Origin: Acidisoma silvae
GTDB lineage: Bacteria > Pseudomonadota > Alphaproteobacteria > Acetobacterales > Acetobacteraceae
Assembly: GCF_020618775.1 (NCBI RefSeq)
Contig: NZ_JAESVB010000004.1
Span: 1 to 64,000, forward strand
DNA: 64,000 nt
Reading direction: 5' to 3'
Shown one piece after another: positions 27,529 through 36,010 of this stretch. Positions within the stretch are counted from its first letter, which is position 1. Each line of letters begins with the position of its first letter. The position numbers and the translations under genes were made by a program. The notes beneath the pieces were generated by a model, which worked only from the letters and a program-made list of their open reading frames with translations, was not told the origin of the DNA and made no database searches.

Positions 27529-28061
27529 GCGACATGGCACGGCTGATCGAGCCGCTGATCCCTGCCTTGCGGCGCTATGCGCGGGCTCTGACGGGCAATG
27601 CGGCAGCGGCCGACGATCTGGTGCAGGATTGCCTGGAGCGGACCATCAGCCGCTGGCACCAGCGGCGGGATGACGGCGATACGCGGGCCTGGATGTTCAC
27701 CATCCTGCATAACCTCGCCGTCAACCGGATGCGCCAGACGGTGCGGCGCGGCCGCCATATCGAGCTGGAGGATATCGATGAATCCACCATTTCCGAGCCC
27801 GCCCATCAGGAAGACGGCCTGCGCGAGACCGACATCATGGCGGCGGTCAACCGGTTGCCGGAGGATCAGCGCAGCGTGCTGCTGCTGATTTCGGTGGAGG
27901 AACTCAGCTATGCCGATGCCGCCCGCGTGCTGGACGTGCCGATCGGCACCGTCATGTCCCGCCTGGCCCGCGCGCGAGAGCGGCTGCGCCGCCTGATGCA
28001 GGACGACACGGCTGCCGCCACCGCCACGCCTGCGCGACCCCATCTACGGAGCGTCCAATGA
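27525..28061 (+). CDS. ECF RNA polymerase sigma factor
   Basis: This 178-residue sigma-70-family protein contains region 2 (RRYARALTGNAAAADDLVQD and RAWMFTILHNLAVNRMR) and region 4 (LPEDQRSVLLLISVEELSYA, then VLDVPIGTVMSRLARARERL), with no region 1 or 3, which defines ECF factors. The next gene overlaps it by four bases and encodes a membrane anti-sigma factor. The start at 27525 is favoured by conserved sequence beginning there and by the promoter position; 27534 (in frame) or 27471 are alternatives. It likely directs an envelope-stress response that may include the small secreted protein at 26240. Confidence 0.9.
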   Translation: MSDMARLIEPLIPALRRYARALTGNAAAADDLVQDCLERTISRWHQRRDDGDTRAWMFTILHNLAVNRMRQTVRRGRHIELEDIDESTISEPAHQEDGLRETDIMAAVNRLPEDQRSVLLLISVEELSYADAARVLDVPIGTVMSRLARARERLRRLMQDDTAAATATPARPHLRSVQ

Positions 28062-28834
28062 GACCGATCCTGGAAGACGATCTGAACGCCTATGTCGACG
28101 GCGCTTTGGACGATGCGCGCCGGGCGGAAGTGCAGGCGCATCTTGAAACCCATGCCGACAGCGCCGCTCGGGTTGCGGCCTATATCCGCCAGCGCGCGGC
28201 CTTGCGCGCGGCTCTGGCGCCGGTCGCGGCCGAGCCGATCCCGCCGGAACTCAGCCTGCGGCATCTGCTGGAAGCGCGCCGGCCCGACCGGCGCGTGCCA
28301 TGGCGCATGGCCGCCGCCGCCGTCGTGCTGCTGGCGCTGGGGGGGGCCGGCGGCTGGTCGCTGCGCGGACCCGCGCCGGGGCAGATGATGCAGCACGGCA
28401 TCGCCGGTCTGGCCCAGGAAGCGGCCTATACCTATGACGTTTATGGTGCCGATCAGGCCCATCCGGTGGAATTCAAGGCCGAGGACAAGGCGCAGCTGGT
28501 GGATTGGATTTCCAGCCGCCTGCAACGCAGCATCGCGGTGCCGGATCTGACCGCCGCCGGCTATCGCTTCATGGGCGGCCGCCTGGTCGCAACGCCTTTC
28601 GGCCCGGCCGGGCTGCTGATGTATGACAATGGCCAGGGCGTGCGCCTGGGCATGTTGGTGCGGCCGATGACCATCGACAAGTCAGCGCGCATGGCCGAGC
28701 ACAGCAATGGCGCCGTCAACGGCTATGCCTGGGCCGATCAGGGCCTCGGCTATAGTCTGGTTGGCAGCACATCCCCGGACATTCTGCATCCGCTGGCCAA
28801 TGAAATGCGCCGTCAGATACAGCAGAGCATCTGA
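28058..28834 (+). CDS. Transmembrane anti-sigma factor
   Basis: This 258-residue protein has an N-terminal cytoplasmic helical domain (LNAYVDGALDDARRAEVQAH, like the anti-sigma domain of RsiW/ChrR-type proteins but without the full zinc Cys/His set), one transmembrane helix (about 84-101) and a periplasmic domain of about 155 residues. It overlaps the sigma-factor gene by four bases, as expected for a cognate pair held in fixed ratio. It should sequester the sigma factor until a periplasmic signal triggers release. Confidence 0.85.
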   Translation: MRPILEDDLNAYVDGALDDARRAEVQAHLETHADSAARVAAYIRQRAALRAALAPVAAEPIPPELSLRHLLEARRPDRRVPWRMAAAAVVLLALGGAGGWSLRGPAPGQMMQHGIAGLAQEAAYTYDVYGADQAHPVEFKAEDKAQLVDWISSRLQRSIAVPDLTAAGYRFMGGRLVATPFGPAGLLMYDNGQGVRLGMLVRPMTIDKSARMAEHSNGAVNGYAWADQGLGYSLVGSTSPDILHPLANEMRRQIQQSI

Positions 28835-28837
28835 CGG

Positions 28838-28951
28838 CTAGAGTTTATCAGCTTTTGATTGAAACAGCGTCATACCCGCGAAAGCGGGTATTTTCCGTGG
28901 CGGGCCTCATGACGGTTGAAGGTGATTCTAACCGAGGCTGACAAACTCTAG
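28838..28951. repeat. REP/MITE-like palindromic element, 114 bp
   Basis: Fifteen-base terminal inverted repeats (CTAGAGTTTATCAGC and GCTGACAAACTCTAG, one mismatch) bound an internal hairpin at 28868-28893 that closely matches the repeat at 33248-33277. It fills the gap between the anti-sigma gene and the convergent FkbM gene. Confidence 0.65.
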
Positions 28952-28968
28952 GGGTTCTGGATGCCTGG

Positions 28969-29814
28969 TCAGTCATCGACGAAGATTTCTTGGCCGATGT
29001 CATCGGGCCCCGATACGGGCGTCATGCCGACGATGGACAGGTTCAATTCGGCAGGGGCGGCAAATAGATTGCCCGAGCACAGTCCACCAAAAATATTCTC
29101 GGGCTCGGCAAAGAAATTATCAGCGTCGAACAGCGCTGTGTACCACCAATAGCATTGATAGCCGTAGTCTTGCAGGAGCTGGATCAAAGCCGGTGATTGG
29201 CCCCTGCGGTCATTCTCGGCGACGATGATCGGCCGGCAGCGGCGGATGGTATCCGCCGCGCCACGCAGAACCGCCGTTTCAAAGCCTTCGACGTCGACTT
29301 TCAGAAAATCGCAAGCATTCAGCGCGAAACTGTCGAGCGTGCGAATGGGAATACGTTCCGATATCGGCGTGTTCGGCTCCCCGGTCTTGACCATATAGGA
29401 GCCGAAATTCTGGCGATGCTCATCGCTCGGCCAGCAATACCGTAGAAATCCGTCTGTATCACCGAGTGCGATATGATGGGCCTGGACATTATGACCGCCA
29501 CAGAGCGCGAGATTGGCGGATAACAGACGAAAATTGATGCCAAACGGTTCGAAGGCGAAGACTCGCCCTTTTGGGCCGGCCAGTTTCGACAGATGCACGG
29601 TCTGCGATCCGATATTCGCACCGACCTCGACGATGGTGGCTCCGGGCCGCAGTAATTGGGCGAACAATCTTGCCTCGGCCGGGGAATATTCGCCGTACAG
29701 TCGCAGGCTGGCGCCGACATACATGTCATTGGCGTGATACATGATCGGGCCGTGGCGTCCCTGGACCATTTCGATCCGTCCGGGCGCGTCAAACGGAATT
29801 ACTTTGGAAGACAT
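28969..29814 (-). CDS. FkbM-family methyltransferase
   Basis: This 281-residue SAM-dependent methyltransferase has the FkbM pattern: VEVGANIGSQTVHLSKLAG for SAM binding, FAFEPFGINFRLL, then the conserved RTLDSFALNACDFLKVDVEG and ETAVLRGA. FkbM enzymes methylate sugar or polyketide hydroxyls and are common near surface-glycan genes. The ATG at 29814 is preferred over a TTG at 29847. It runs opposite to the sigma/anti-sigma pair, separated by the palindromic element. Confidence 0.82.
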   Translation of the reverse strand: MSSKVIPFDAPGRIEMVQGRHGPIMYHANDMYVGASLRLYGEYSPAEARLFAQLLRPGATIVEVGANIGSQTVHLSKLAGPKGRVFAFEPFGINFRLLSANLALCGGHNVQAHHIALGDTDGFLRYCWPSDEHRQNFGSYMVKTGEPNTPISERIPIRTLDSFALNACDFLKVDVEGFETAVLRGAADTIRRCRPIIVAENDRRGQSPALIQLLQDYGYQCYWWYTALFDADNFFAEPENIFGGLCSGNLFAAPAELNLSIVGMTPVSGPDDIGQEIFVDD

Positions 29815-29938
29815 GGGAATAGCACTCTCGCTGCGCCGGATGGGCAATCCGGCTCATATGCCATGGCCGCTGGTGCGGTTCGTTGACTTTCCGGATCACA
29901 AACGCCACCGGAACATGGGGCGCGACCCACGCCGCCTT

Positions 29939-30361
29939 TCAGGCTGCGACCGGCACCAGCCCGTAGCGGAGCATAGTCTCCTTCATGCGGGCAACGTCCG
30001 GTGGTGTTACCGCCAGCAGGGCGGCGATATCCTGGAAATAGGCGGGGCCGAGCGCGCCGGGCGTCAGCAGGCACAGGCAGCGCGCGGGGGCTGCCGTGTC
30101 ATTGCGGAAGCCATGCACCACGCCGCGCCGGATGAAGAGGGACTGCCCGGGCGGAAGCGGGACATCCTGGCCGTCCACGCGGAAGGTGAGGGTGCCTTCC
30201 AGCCCATAAACACATTCGTCCCAGCTTTCATGGTAATGCGGCACCGGCATGCGGGCGTTCGGGTGGGCGGTCATCTCGAAGGCGTCCAGCGCCCCGCCGG
30301 TGTCATCCTTGGTGTGCAGAAAGCGGATATCCAGGCCGCCGACGCGGATCAATTCGCCCAT
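29939..30361 (-). CDS. Cupin-domain protein
   Basis: This 140-residue small beta-barrel protein contains the metal-binding pattern PHYHESWDECVYGLEGTLTF (His42, His44, Glu49) and a second cupin motif with PPGQSLFIRRGVVHGFRN. The function is unknown: it could be an oxygenase, isomerase or small-molecule sensor. The start at 30361 has GGAAG in place; 22 upstream residues in the open frame are unlikely. It is monocistronic. Confidence 0.8.
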   Translation of the reverse strand: MGELIRVGGLDIRFLHTKDDTGGALDAFEMTAHPNARMPVPHYHESWDECVYGLEGTLTFRVDGQDVPLPPGQSLFIRRGVVHGFRNDTAAPARCLCLLTPGALGPAYFQDIAALLAVTPPDVARMKETMLRYGLVPVAA

Positions 30362-30427
30362 CACGCTCTTCCTTCGCTTCGATGCGACTTCAGCACAAAT
30401 CGGCGGCAGGCCAAAATTCGCGCGCAC

Positions 30428-30594
30428 AGGCGGTTCCCTGGGGGGTGAGAGATGATTTTTCCAAAATTGCCGGCAGATGGAGAATTAGCGATTTTTGACA
30501 GCGGAAAATATCGGGCAGATTCATGAATTCATCTATTGAAAAAAATAACAAAATGCGGAGAGATAAACGTCGGAACATTTGAGAAATAGCGTTT
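30428..30594. promoter_or_regulatory. AT-rich upstream region of the ABC operon
   Basis: The sequence is markedly AT-rich and contains overlapping palindromes ATTCATGAAT and ATGAATTCAT (30519-30532). A TTGACA is present at 30495-30500 but no good -10 is correctly spaced. It could hold a promoter and operator for the transporter. Confidence 0.35.
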
Positions 30595-31575
30595 ATGAAA
30601 AGTGTATATCGCCGCCGGTTTCTCGCCACCGGTCTCGCCGCCGGTGCCTTGCCGCTGTTTTCCATCGGCCGGGCGCGTGCCGCCCTGCCGGGTGAGATCA
30701 CCATCGATTACGCCTATTACAGCCCGCTCAGCCTGCTGCTGAAGAACAGCGACGCGCTGAAACAGGTGCTGCCGGATACCAAGGTCAATTTCGTGCTCAG
30801 CCAGGGCAGCAACAAGGCGCTGGAATTCCTCCGTGGCCGCGCCATCATCCTGGGTTCGGCCGCCGGCTCCGCCACGCTGCTGGCCCGCGCCAACGGCACG
30901 CCGGTGCAGACCGTCTATGTCAATGACCATGCCGAGACGACGGCGCTGGTCGTGAAAAAGGTATCCCCCATCCAGACGGTCGCGGACCTTAAGGGCAAGA
31001 AGGTTGCGGTGACACCGGGCACCGAACCCTATGCCTTCCTGCTCCAGGCGCTGTCCGGCGCCGGTCTGAAGCCGGCCGACATCACCATCGTACCCTTGCA
31101 GCATCCACTGGGCCATGCGGCGCTGACGCGCGGCGATGTCGATGCCTGGGCCGGGCTCGACCCCTTCATGGCGGAAGGGCAGTTGCAGAACGGCGACCGG
31201 CTTTTCTACCGCAACCCGGCTATCATCACGCCGAACGTGCTGGTGGTGCGCGAGGATTACGCGACGAAACAGCCCGAACTGATCCTCAAGCTGATTCAAG
31301 CCTATGAGATCGTGCGCAAGCAGGCCATCGCCAATCCTGATCTGCTTGTGACGAATCTGGTCAAGGAAGCCAGCCTGACGCCGGATGTGGCCAAGCTGGA
31401 AATCGGGCGGCAGAGCTTCACCAACCCGGTTCTGGATGACGCGGGCCTCGCCAAAATCACCGCTGACGGCAAGATCTATCAGCAATTCGGCTTCATCAAG
31501 CCGAGCGTCGATGTCGCCAAGACGGTCGCGGAACTGAACAACCGCAGCTTTACGGATCAGCTCGCCCATGGCTGA
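30595..31575 (+). CDS. ABC transporter substrate-binding protein, SsuA/TauA-like
   Basis: This 326-residue protein has a Tat-like signal (YRRRFLATG, residues 5-13, cleavage after ARA), so it acts in the periplasm. The mature domain follows the nitrate/sulfonate/taurine-binding fold: SPLSLLLKNSDALKQVLP, FVLSQGSNKALEFLRG, DLKGKKVAVTPGTEP and VDAWAGLDPFMAEG. The operon order (binding protein, permease, ATPase) is that of ssuACB-type importers of aliphatic sulfonates or related organosulfur compounds. No desulfonating oxygenase lies nearby, so the substrate is uncertain. Confidence 0.85.
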   Translation: MKSVYRRRFLATGLAAGALPLFSIGRARAALPGEITIDYAYYSPLSLLLKNSDALKQVLPDTKVNFVLSQGSNKALEFLRGRAIILGSAAGSATLLARANGTPVQTVYVNDHAETTALVVKKVSPIQTVADLKGKKVAVTPGTEPYAFLLQALSGAGLKPADITIVPLQHPLGHAALTRGDVDAWAGLDPFMAEGQLQNGDRLFYRNPAIITPNVLVVREDYATKQPELILKLIQAYEIVRKQAIANPDLLVTNLVKEASLTPDVAKLEIGRQSFTNPVLDDAGLAKITADGKIYQQFGFIKPSVDVAKTVAELNNRSFTDQLAHG

Positions 31576-32419
31576 GCACAGCGCCACGGCGGAAGCGCTC
31601 GCCACCCGGGATCAGGCGCAGGAACGTCCGGCCGCGCAAGGCGGCCGACTGACGCTGGGCTGGACCATCGGGCTGATCGTGCCGGCCGTGCTGCTGCTGG
31701 CCTGGCAATTGGCGGCCGGCCAGCAATGGATCGAAGCCGATCTGCTGCCGGCCCCCGTGACCATCGCCCAGACCTTCTGGGCCATGGCGCAGGACGGGTC
31801 ATTGGCCAATGACATCCTGGTCACGGTCTATCGCCTGGCGCTGGGCTTTGTCTTCGGAACGGTGGCCGGCACCGTCGCCGGCATGGCGACGGGGGCCATG
31901 CCCTTCGCCCGCAGGCTGCTGGACCCGACCTTGCAGGCGCTGCGCAGCGTGCCGTCGCTCGCCTGGGTGCCGCTGTTCATCCTCTGGTTCGGCATCGCCG
32001 ACACATCCAAGGTCATCCTCATCGCGGTCGGCGTCTTCTTTCCGGTCTATCTCAACCTCATGGCGGCGATTGCGGGCGTCGACCGCAAGCTGATCGAAGT
32101 CGGCCGCGTGCATGATTACGGCCGCCTGCGGCTGATGCTGCGCATCCAGCTGCCCGCCGCCATGCCGCTATATCTGACGGGCATTCGCGGCGGTTTGGGT
32201 CTGGGCTGGATGTTCATCGCTTCCGCCGAGATGATGGGCGCCAATAACGGCCTCGGCTTCATCCTGACCAATGGCGAGGAAGTCGGCCGGCCCGACCAGA
32301 TCATTGTCGCCATCCTGGCTTTCGCCGTGCTGGGCAAAACGACCGACTGGATCGTGGCACGCCTGGCTGCGCGGCTGACGGGTTGGCAGGACAAACTGTC
32401 TGCGGAGAGCGGCGCATGA
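31568..32419 (+). CDS. ABC transporter permease, SsuC-like
   Basis: This 283-residue membrane protein has about six helices and the EAA-type loop with AIAGVDRKLIEVGRVHDYG, the SsuC/TauC/NrtB pattern. It overlaps the binding-protein gene by eight bases and the ATPase gene by four, so translation is coupled. The first 30 residues are a polar cytoplasmic lead-in before the first helix (LGWTIGLIVPAVLLLAW). Confidence 0.88.
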   Translation: MAEHSATAEALATRDQAQERPAAQGGRLTLGWTIGLIVPAVLLLAWQLAAGQQWIEADLLPAPVTIAQTFWAMAQDGSLANDILVTVYRLALGFVFGTVAGTVAGMATGAMPFARRLLDPTLQALRSVPSLAWVPLFILWFGIADTSKVILIAVGVFFPVYLNLMAAIAGVDRKLIEVGRVHDYGRLRLMLRIQLPAAMPLYLTGIRGGLGLGWMFIASAEMMGANNGLGFILTNGEEVGRPDQIIVAILAFAVLGKTTDWIVARLAARLTGWQDKLSAESGA

Positions 32420-33171
32420 CCCGGCAATTGGACATCGCGGGCCTCACCAAGGCTTTCGGCACAGCCGCACCGGTTCTGGGTCCGGTCTCGCTGACGCTGG
32501 ACGGCGAGGGGATCACCGCCATCATCGGGCGCAGCGGCAGCGGCAAAAGCACCTTCCTGCGCTGCCTCTCGGGGCTGGAAACACCGACGCGGGGTACCGC
32601 CACGCTGGGCGGCAAGCCTATCCGCCCGGCGGAAGTGGGTTTCGTCTTTCAGGAGCCAAGGCTGATGCCCTGGCTGTCCGTGCGCCGCAACATCGCCTTC
32701 GGCCTCGGCCATCTGCCCAAGGCCGAACGCAAGCAGGCGGTGGAGGACGCCATGGCTCTGGTCGGCCTGTCGGCGGCGGCCGACTATCTGCCCAAGCAGC
32801 TATCGGGCGGCATGGCCCAGCGCGTGGCCCTGGCCCGCGCACTGGCGCCAAGGCCTGAACTGCTCTTGCTGGATGAGCCGCTGAGCGCGCTCGATCCGCT
32901 GACCCGGGAACAAATGCAGGCGCATATCCTGCATGTGGCCCAGCATATTCGTGCCACCATTCTGTTGATCACGCATGACATGGATGAGGCGCTGGCGCTC
33001 GCCAATCGCGTCATCGTCCTGCGCGGACCGCCCGGCCGCATCGTGCTCGATGTCACCATCCCCGAGCATGACCCGGCCTATGCCTTCCCGCGCGACCGCA
33101 CCAGCGCGCCTTTCCAGGCCATGCGCCGCCGCCTGATCGACGCGCTGGAGGAGAGGCCGCTTGCAGCCTAG
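32416..33171 (+). CDS. ABC transporter ATP-binding protein, SsuB-like
   Basis: This 251-residue ATPase has Walker A GRSGSGKST, the signature LSGGMAQRV, Walker B LLLLDEPLSALD and the switch His in LITHDMDEA. It energises the SsuC-like permease. The start at 32416 overlaps the permease stop (ATGA); a start further upstream at 32383 would lie deep in the permease gene and is unlikely. Tandem inverted palindromic repeats follow the stop. Confidence 0.9.
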   Translation: MTRQLDIAGLTKAFGTAAPVLGPVSLTLDGEGITAIIGRSGSGKSTFLRCLSGLETPTRGTATLGGKPIRPAEVGFVFQEPRLMPWLSVRRNIAFGLGHLPKAERKQAVEDAMALVGLSAAADYLPKQLSGGMAQRVALARALAPRPELLLLDEPLSALDPLTREQMQAHILHVAQHIRATILLITHDMDEALALANRVIVLRGPPGRIVLDVTIPEHDPAYAFPRDRTSAPFQAMRRRLIDALEERPLAA

Positions 33172-33196
33172 CGTGTGTGAGATGTCATTGAACGAT

Positions 33197-33277
33197 CGTC
33201 ATCCCCGTGCTTGTCACGGGGATCTTCTTTTGTAGCGCTGCGAAAAGCAGAAGATGCCCGCTTTCGCGGGCATGACG
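33197..33277. repeat. Inverted pair of palindromic repeats (REPIN-like)
   Basis: Two related hairpin units face each other: 33197-33230, with the stem ATCCCCGTG/CACGGGGAT, and 33248-33277, whose reverse complement begins CGTCATGCCCGCG. Both begin CGTCAT and end ATCTTCT when read outward. The pair lies between two convergent operons and probably stops or stabilises both messages. Confidence 0.7.
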
Positions 33278-33318
33278 GTCGGAAAATCAACACAACCTAT
33301 TTTGGTAAGCTCTAAAGC

Positions 33319-35880
33319 TCAGCTTTTCGGCTTTTTGTTCTCGGGATCGTAAAGCGGCCTGTAGCCGACGGAAACGACCTCCACCGGATAGGTTTCGCCG
33401 AAATACTCAACCACCAGCTTGCGGCCTTCCTGGCAATAGGACCAGGGCAGGTAGGCCAGCGCGATATTCTTGCCGACGGAGGGGCCGAAGGCGATGGAGG
33501 TCGTGTAGGACCGGCGGCCCAGTTCATCCACCAGCGTCTCGCCCGTCGCGGGGTCCATCACCGGCAGGATGCCGAGCGGGAAGCGCGCCACGCCCTTGCT
33601 GTCGACGTTATCCGTCAGCACCAGCGTGCAGAGTTTGGCCGGCTGATGGTCGCGGGCGCGATGTTCCAGATGCTTCGCCTTGCCCCGGAAATCGGCTTCC
33701 TTGACCTTCGGACGATTGAGATCGGCTTCCAGCAGATTGTAATGCGTCAGCAGATCCGCGTTCTGCAACCGCAAGCTTTTTTCCATGCGGCGCGAATTGG
33801 CATAGGTCTCGACGCCGACGGCCATAACCCCTTCGGCGCGCAGCGCGTCCCACACGGCCAGGCCATCCTCATAGGCCATGTGCAATTCCCAGCCCTGTTC
33901 GCCGACATAGGAAATGCGGAAGGCCGTGACGCCCTTTCCAGCGATGCGAACCGGCTTGAAGGTCGCGAAGCCGAAGTTTTCCAGCGACAGCGCTTCCGGG
34001 TCTTCCACCACCTTCTGCAAATTCACGCGGGCATTGGGGCCCCAGATGCCGATGGTGATGACCTTCTCGGTGATGTCCGTGACGGTGACATCAAAACCTT
34101 TGTCCTGCGCCGTGCGGCGCATGTAGTGGATGTCGCGCGGTCCTGCATCGGCACCATTGATCATGCGAATGCGGTCGGCCATGCGGAGAACCGTGAAATC
34201 GGCCCGCACATTGCCTTCGTCATCCAGGAAATGCGTGTAGATGCCTTTCCCGATGCTGGCATCGCCACCGATCTTGGCGGCGCAGAGCCATTCCATGAAA
34301 GCGACGTGATCCGGCCCCTCGATATCCGAAATATGGAAATGCGAGAGATTGATGATGCCGCAATCGTCGCTCATCGCCAGCTGTTCGGCATTGGAGACGC
34401 GCCAGAAATGGCGGGTATCCCATTCATTCGCGCGCACCGGCACGCGGTCGCCGTATTTTTCCAGCAAGTGCTCGTTGGCGGCATAGCCATGGGCGCGTTC
34501 CCAGCCGCCGAGTTCCATGAAATAGGCGCCCAAGTCCTTTTCGCGTTCCCAGAAGGGCGAGCGGCGGATATTGCGGCCGCCGCCGAAGGGTTCGCGCGGA
34601 TGCACAGGCGGATTGTAGATCTTGGCTGCCGTTTCCAGGCAGCGTTCCTCGATGAACTTTTCGGTCAGCGCAAAATCGTTGAAGCGGGAATAGTCGATGC
34701 TGGCATGGTCGATGGACGTGCGGCCATCCGTCATCCAGTCAGCCACCAGCTTGCCCATGCCCGGCCCGTCCTTGACCCAGATGCCGACGGCATACCACAG
34801 GCCGCGCACCTTCTGGCTTTCGCCGATCGAGGGGCCGCCGTCGGTCGTCGTCTGGAGGAGGCCATTGAAGGAATGGCTTTCGTTATAGCCGAGCTCCCCC
34901 AGAATTGGCGTCAGCTCCATGGCGCGCTCCAGCGCCGGCAGAACCTGTTCCAGGTCCAGATCGCGCTGAGAGGGGGAGAGGCGCGCCTCTTCTTTCGAGA
35001 GCAGGTCACGCGGATGTACCAGACGCGGCTCGGCTTCCTCGTAATAACCCCATTCGATCTGGCCGCCCTCGGCCGTCTTGGGGTCGCCGGTGTCGCGCAT
35101 ATAGGCGGAATTGCCCTGGTCGCGCAGCAGCGGCCAGCCGATATCCTTGCCGGTGTTTTCGAATTCCTTGTAGGGGCCGAAGAAGGTCAGGGGATGATCG
35201 ACCGGGAAGATCGGCAGATCCTCGCCCGCCAGTTTTGCGGTCAGGCGGCCCCAGAGACCGGTGCAGACCACAACATGATCGGCCATGATAGTGCCGCGTT
35301 CCGTGACCACGCCCTTGATGCGGCCGTCTTCGATGATGAGAGACAGCGCCGAGGTATTCGCAAAAATCTGGAGCTTTCCGGCATCCACCGCCTGATCCAC
35401 CAGCTTGCCGGCGACCGTCTGCGAACGCGGAATAACGAGTCCCGCATCCGGATCCCATAACCCGCCCTGAACCAGGTCTTCCTCGATGAGCGGGAATTTT
35501 TCCTTGATCTCGGCGGGGCTGATCAGCCTGGCCCGCGTGCCGAAAGCCTTGCCGGACGCGACCTTGCGGCGGATCTCATCCATGCGCCCGTCATTGTCGG
35601 TGCGCGCAACCTCGATACCGCCGATCCGGGCGTAATGGCCCATCTTTTCGTAGAAATCGACCGAATAGAGGGTCGTCCAGGTCGAAAGATAGTCATGGCT
35701 GGTGGCATAGCAGAAGTCGGAGGCATGCGCCGTGGAGCCGATATCGGTCGGGATGCCGGACTTGTCGATGCCGACGATATCGTCCCAGCCGCGTTCGATC
35801 AGATGATGGGCGACCGATGCGCCCACGATACCGCCTATGCCGATAATGACGACACGGGCTTTCTCAGGAAACGCGGCCAT
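33319..35880 (-). CDS. FAD-dependent dimethylglycine/sarcosine dehydrogenase-like protein with GcvT domain
   Basis: This 853-residue two-part enzyme has an N-terminal DAO-type FAD domain with GIGGIVG at 14-20 and a STAHAS segment (His52) where DMGDH/SarDH attach FAD covalently. The C-terminal half (about 440-840) is a GcvT/aminomethyltransferase domain that binds tetrahydrofolate. Such proteins oxidatively demethylate N-methylated glycine and pass formaldehyde to folate. With choline transport and bet genes 5-10 kb away, dimethylglycine or sarcosine from betaine breakdown is a sensible substrate, but related enzymes act on other N-methyl compounds. It is downstream of an XRE regulator on the same strand. 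Confidence 0.85.
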   Translation of the reverse strand: MAAFPEKARVVIIGIGGIVGASVAHHLIERGWDDIVGIDKSGIPTDIGSTAHASDFCYATSHDYLSTWTTLYSVDFYEKMGHYARIGGIEVARTDNDGRMDEIRRKVASGKAFGTRARLISPAEIKEKFPLIEEDLVQGGLWDPDAGLVIPRSQTVAGKLVDQAVDAGKLQIFANTSALSLIIEDGRIKGVVTERGTIMADHVVVCTGLWGRLTAKLAGEDLPIFPVDHPLTFFGPYKEFENTGKDIGWPLLRDQGNSAYMRDTGDPKTAEGGQIEWGYYEEAEPRLVHPRDLLSKEEARLSPSQRDLDLEQVLPALERAMELTPILGELGYNESHSFNGLLQTTTDGGPSIGESQKVRGLWYAVGIWVKDGPGMGKLVADWMTDGRTSIDHASIDYSRFNDFALTEKFIEERCLETAAKIYNPPVHPREPFGGGRNIRRSPFWEREKDLGAYFMELGGWERAHGYAANEHLLEKYGDRVPVRANEWDTRHFWRVSNAEQLAMSDDCGIINLSHFHISDIEGPDHVAFMEWLCAAKIGGDASIGKGIYTHFLDDEGNVRADFTVLRMADRIRMINGADAGPRDIHYMRRTAQDKGFDVTVTDITEKVITIGIWGPNARVNLQKVVEDPEALSLENFGFATFKPVRIAGKGVTAFRISYVGEQGWELHMAYEDGLAVWDALRAEGVMAVGVETYANSRRMEKSLRLQNADLLTHYNLLEADLNRPKVKEADFRGKAKHLEHRARDHQPAKLCTLVLTDNVDSKGVARFPLGILPVMDPATGETLVDELGRRSYTTSIAFGPSVGKNIALAYLPWSYCQEGRKLVVEYFGETYPVEVVSVGYRPLYDPENKKPKS

Positions 35881-36010
35881 CTGATTCGTCCCTCACGGTT
35901 AATCTGTGCTGTGCACCAAGCTGCCCCAGCTTCGCGTGGCAAGCCAATGGCGTCACGCATTGCTGCGCCCTCCGGCTTGTCTGAAAACGACGCCCTTGTC
36001 GGACCGGCCC

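Noticed and set aside
33646-35460. Plus-strand frame of about 600 codons opposite the FAD-GcvT oxidoreductase
   Set aside because: No domain or ribosome site, and the sense gene is complete.
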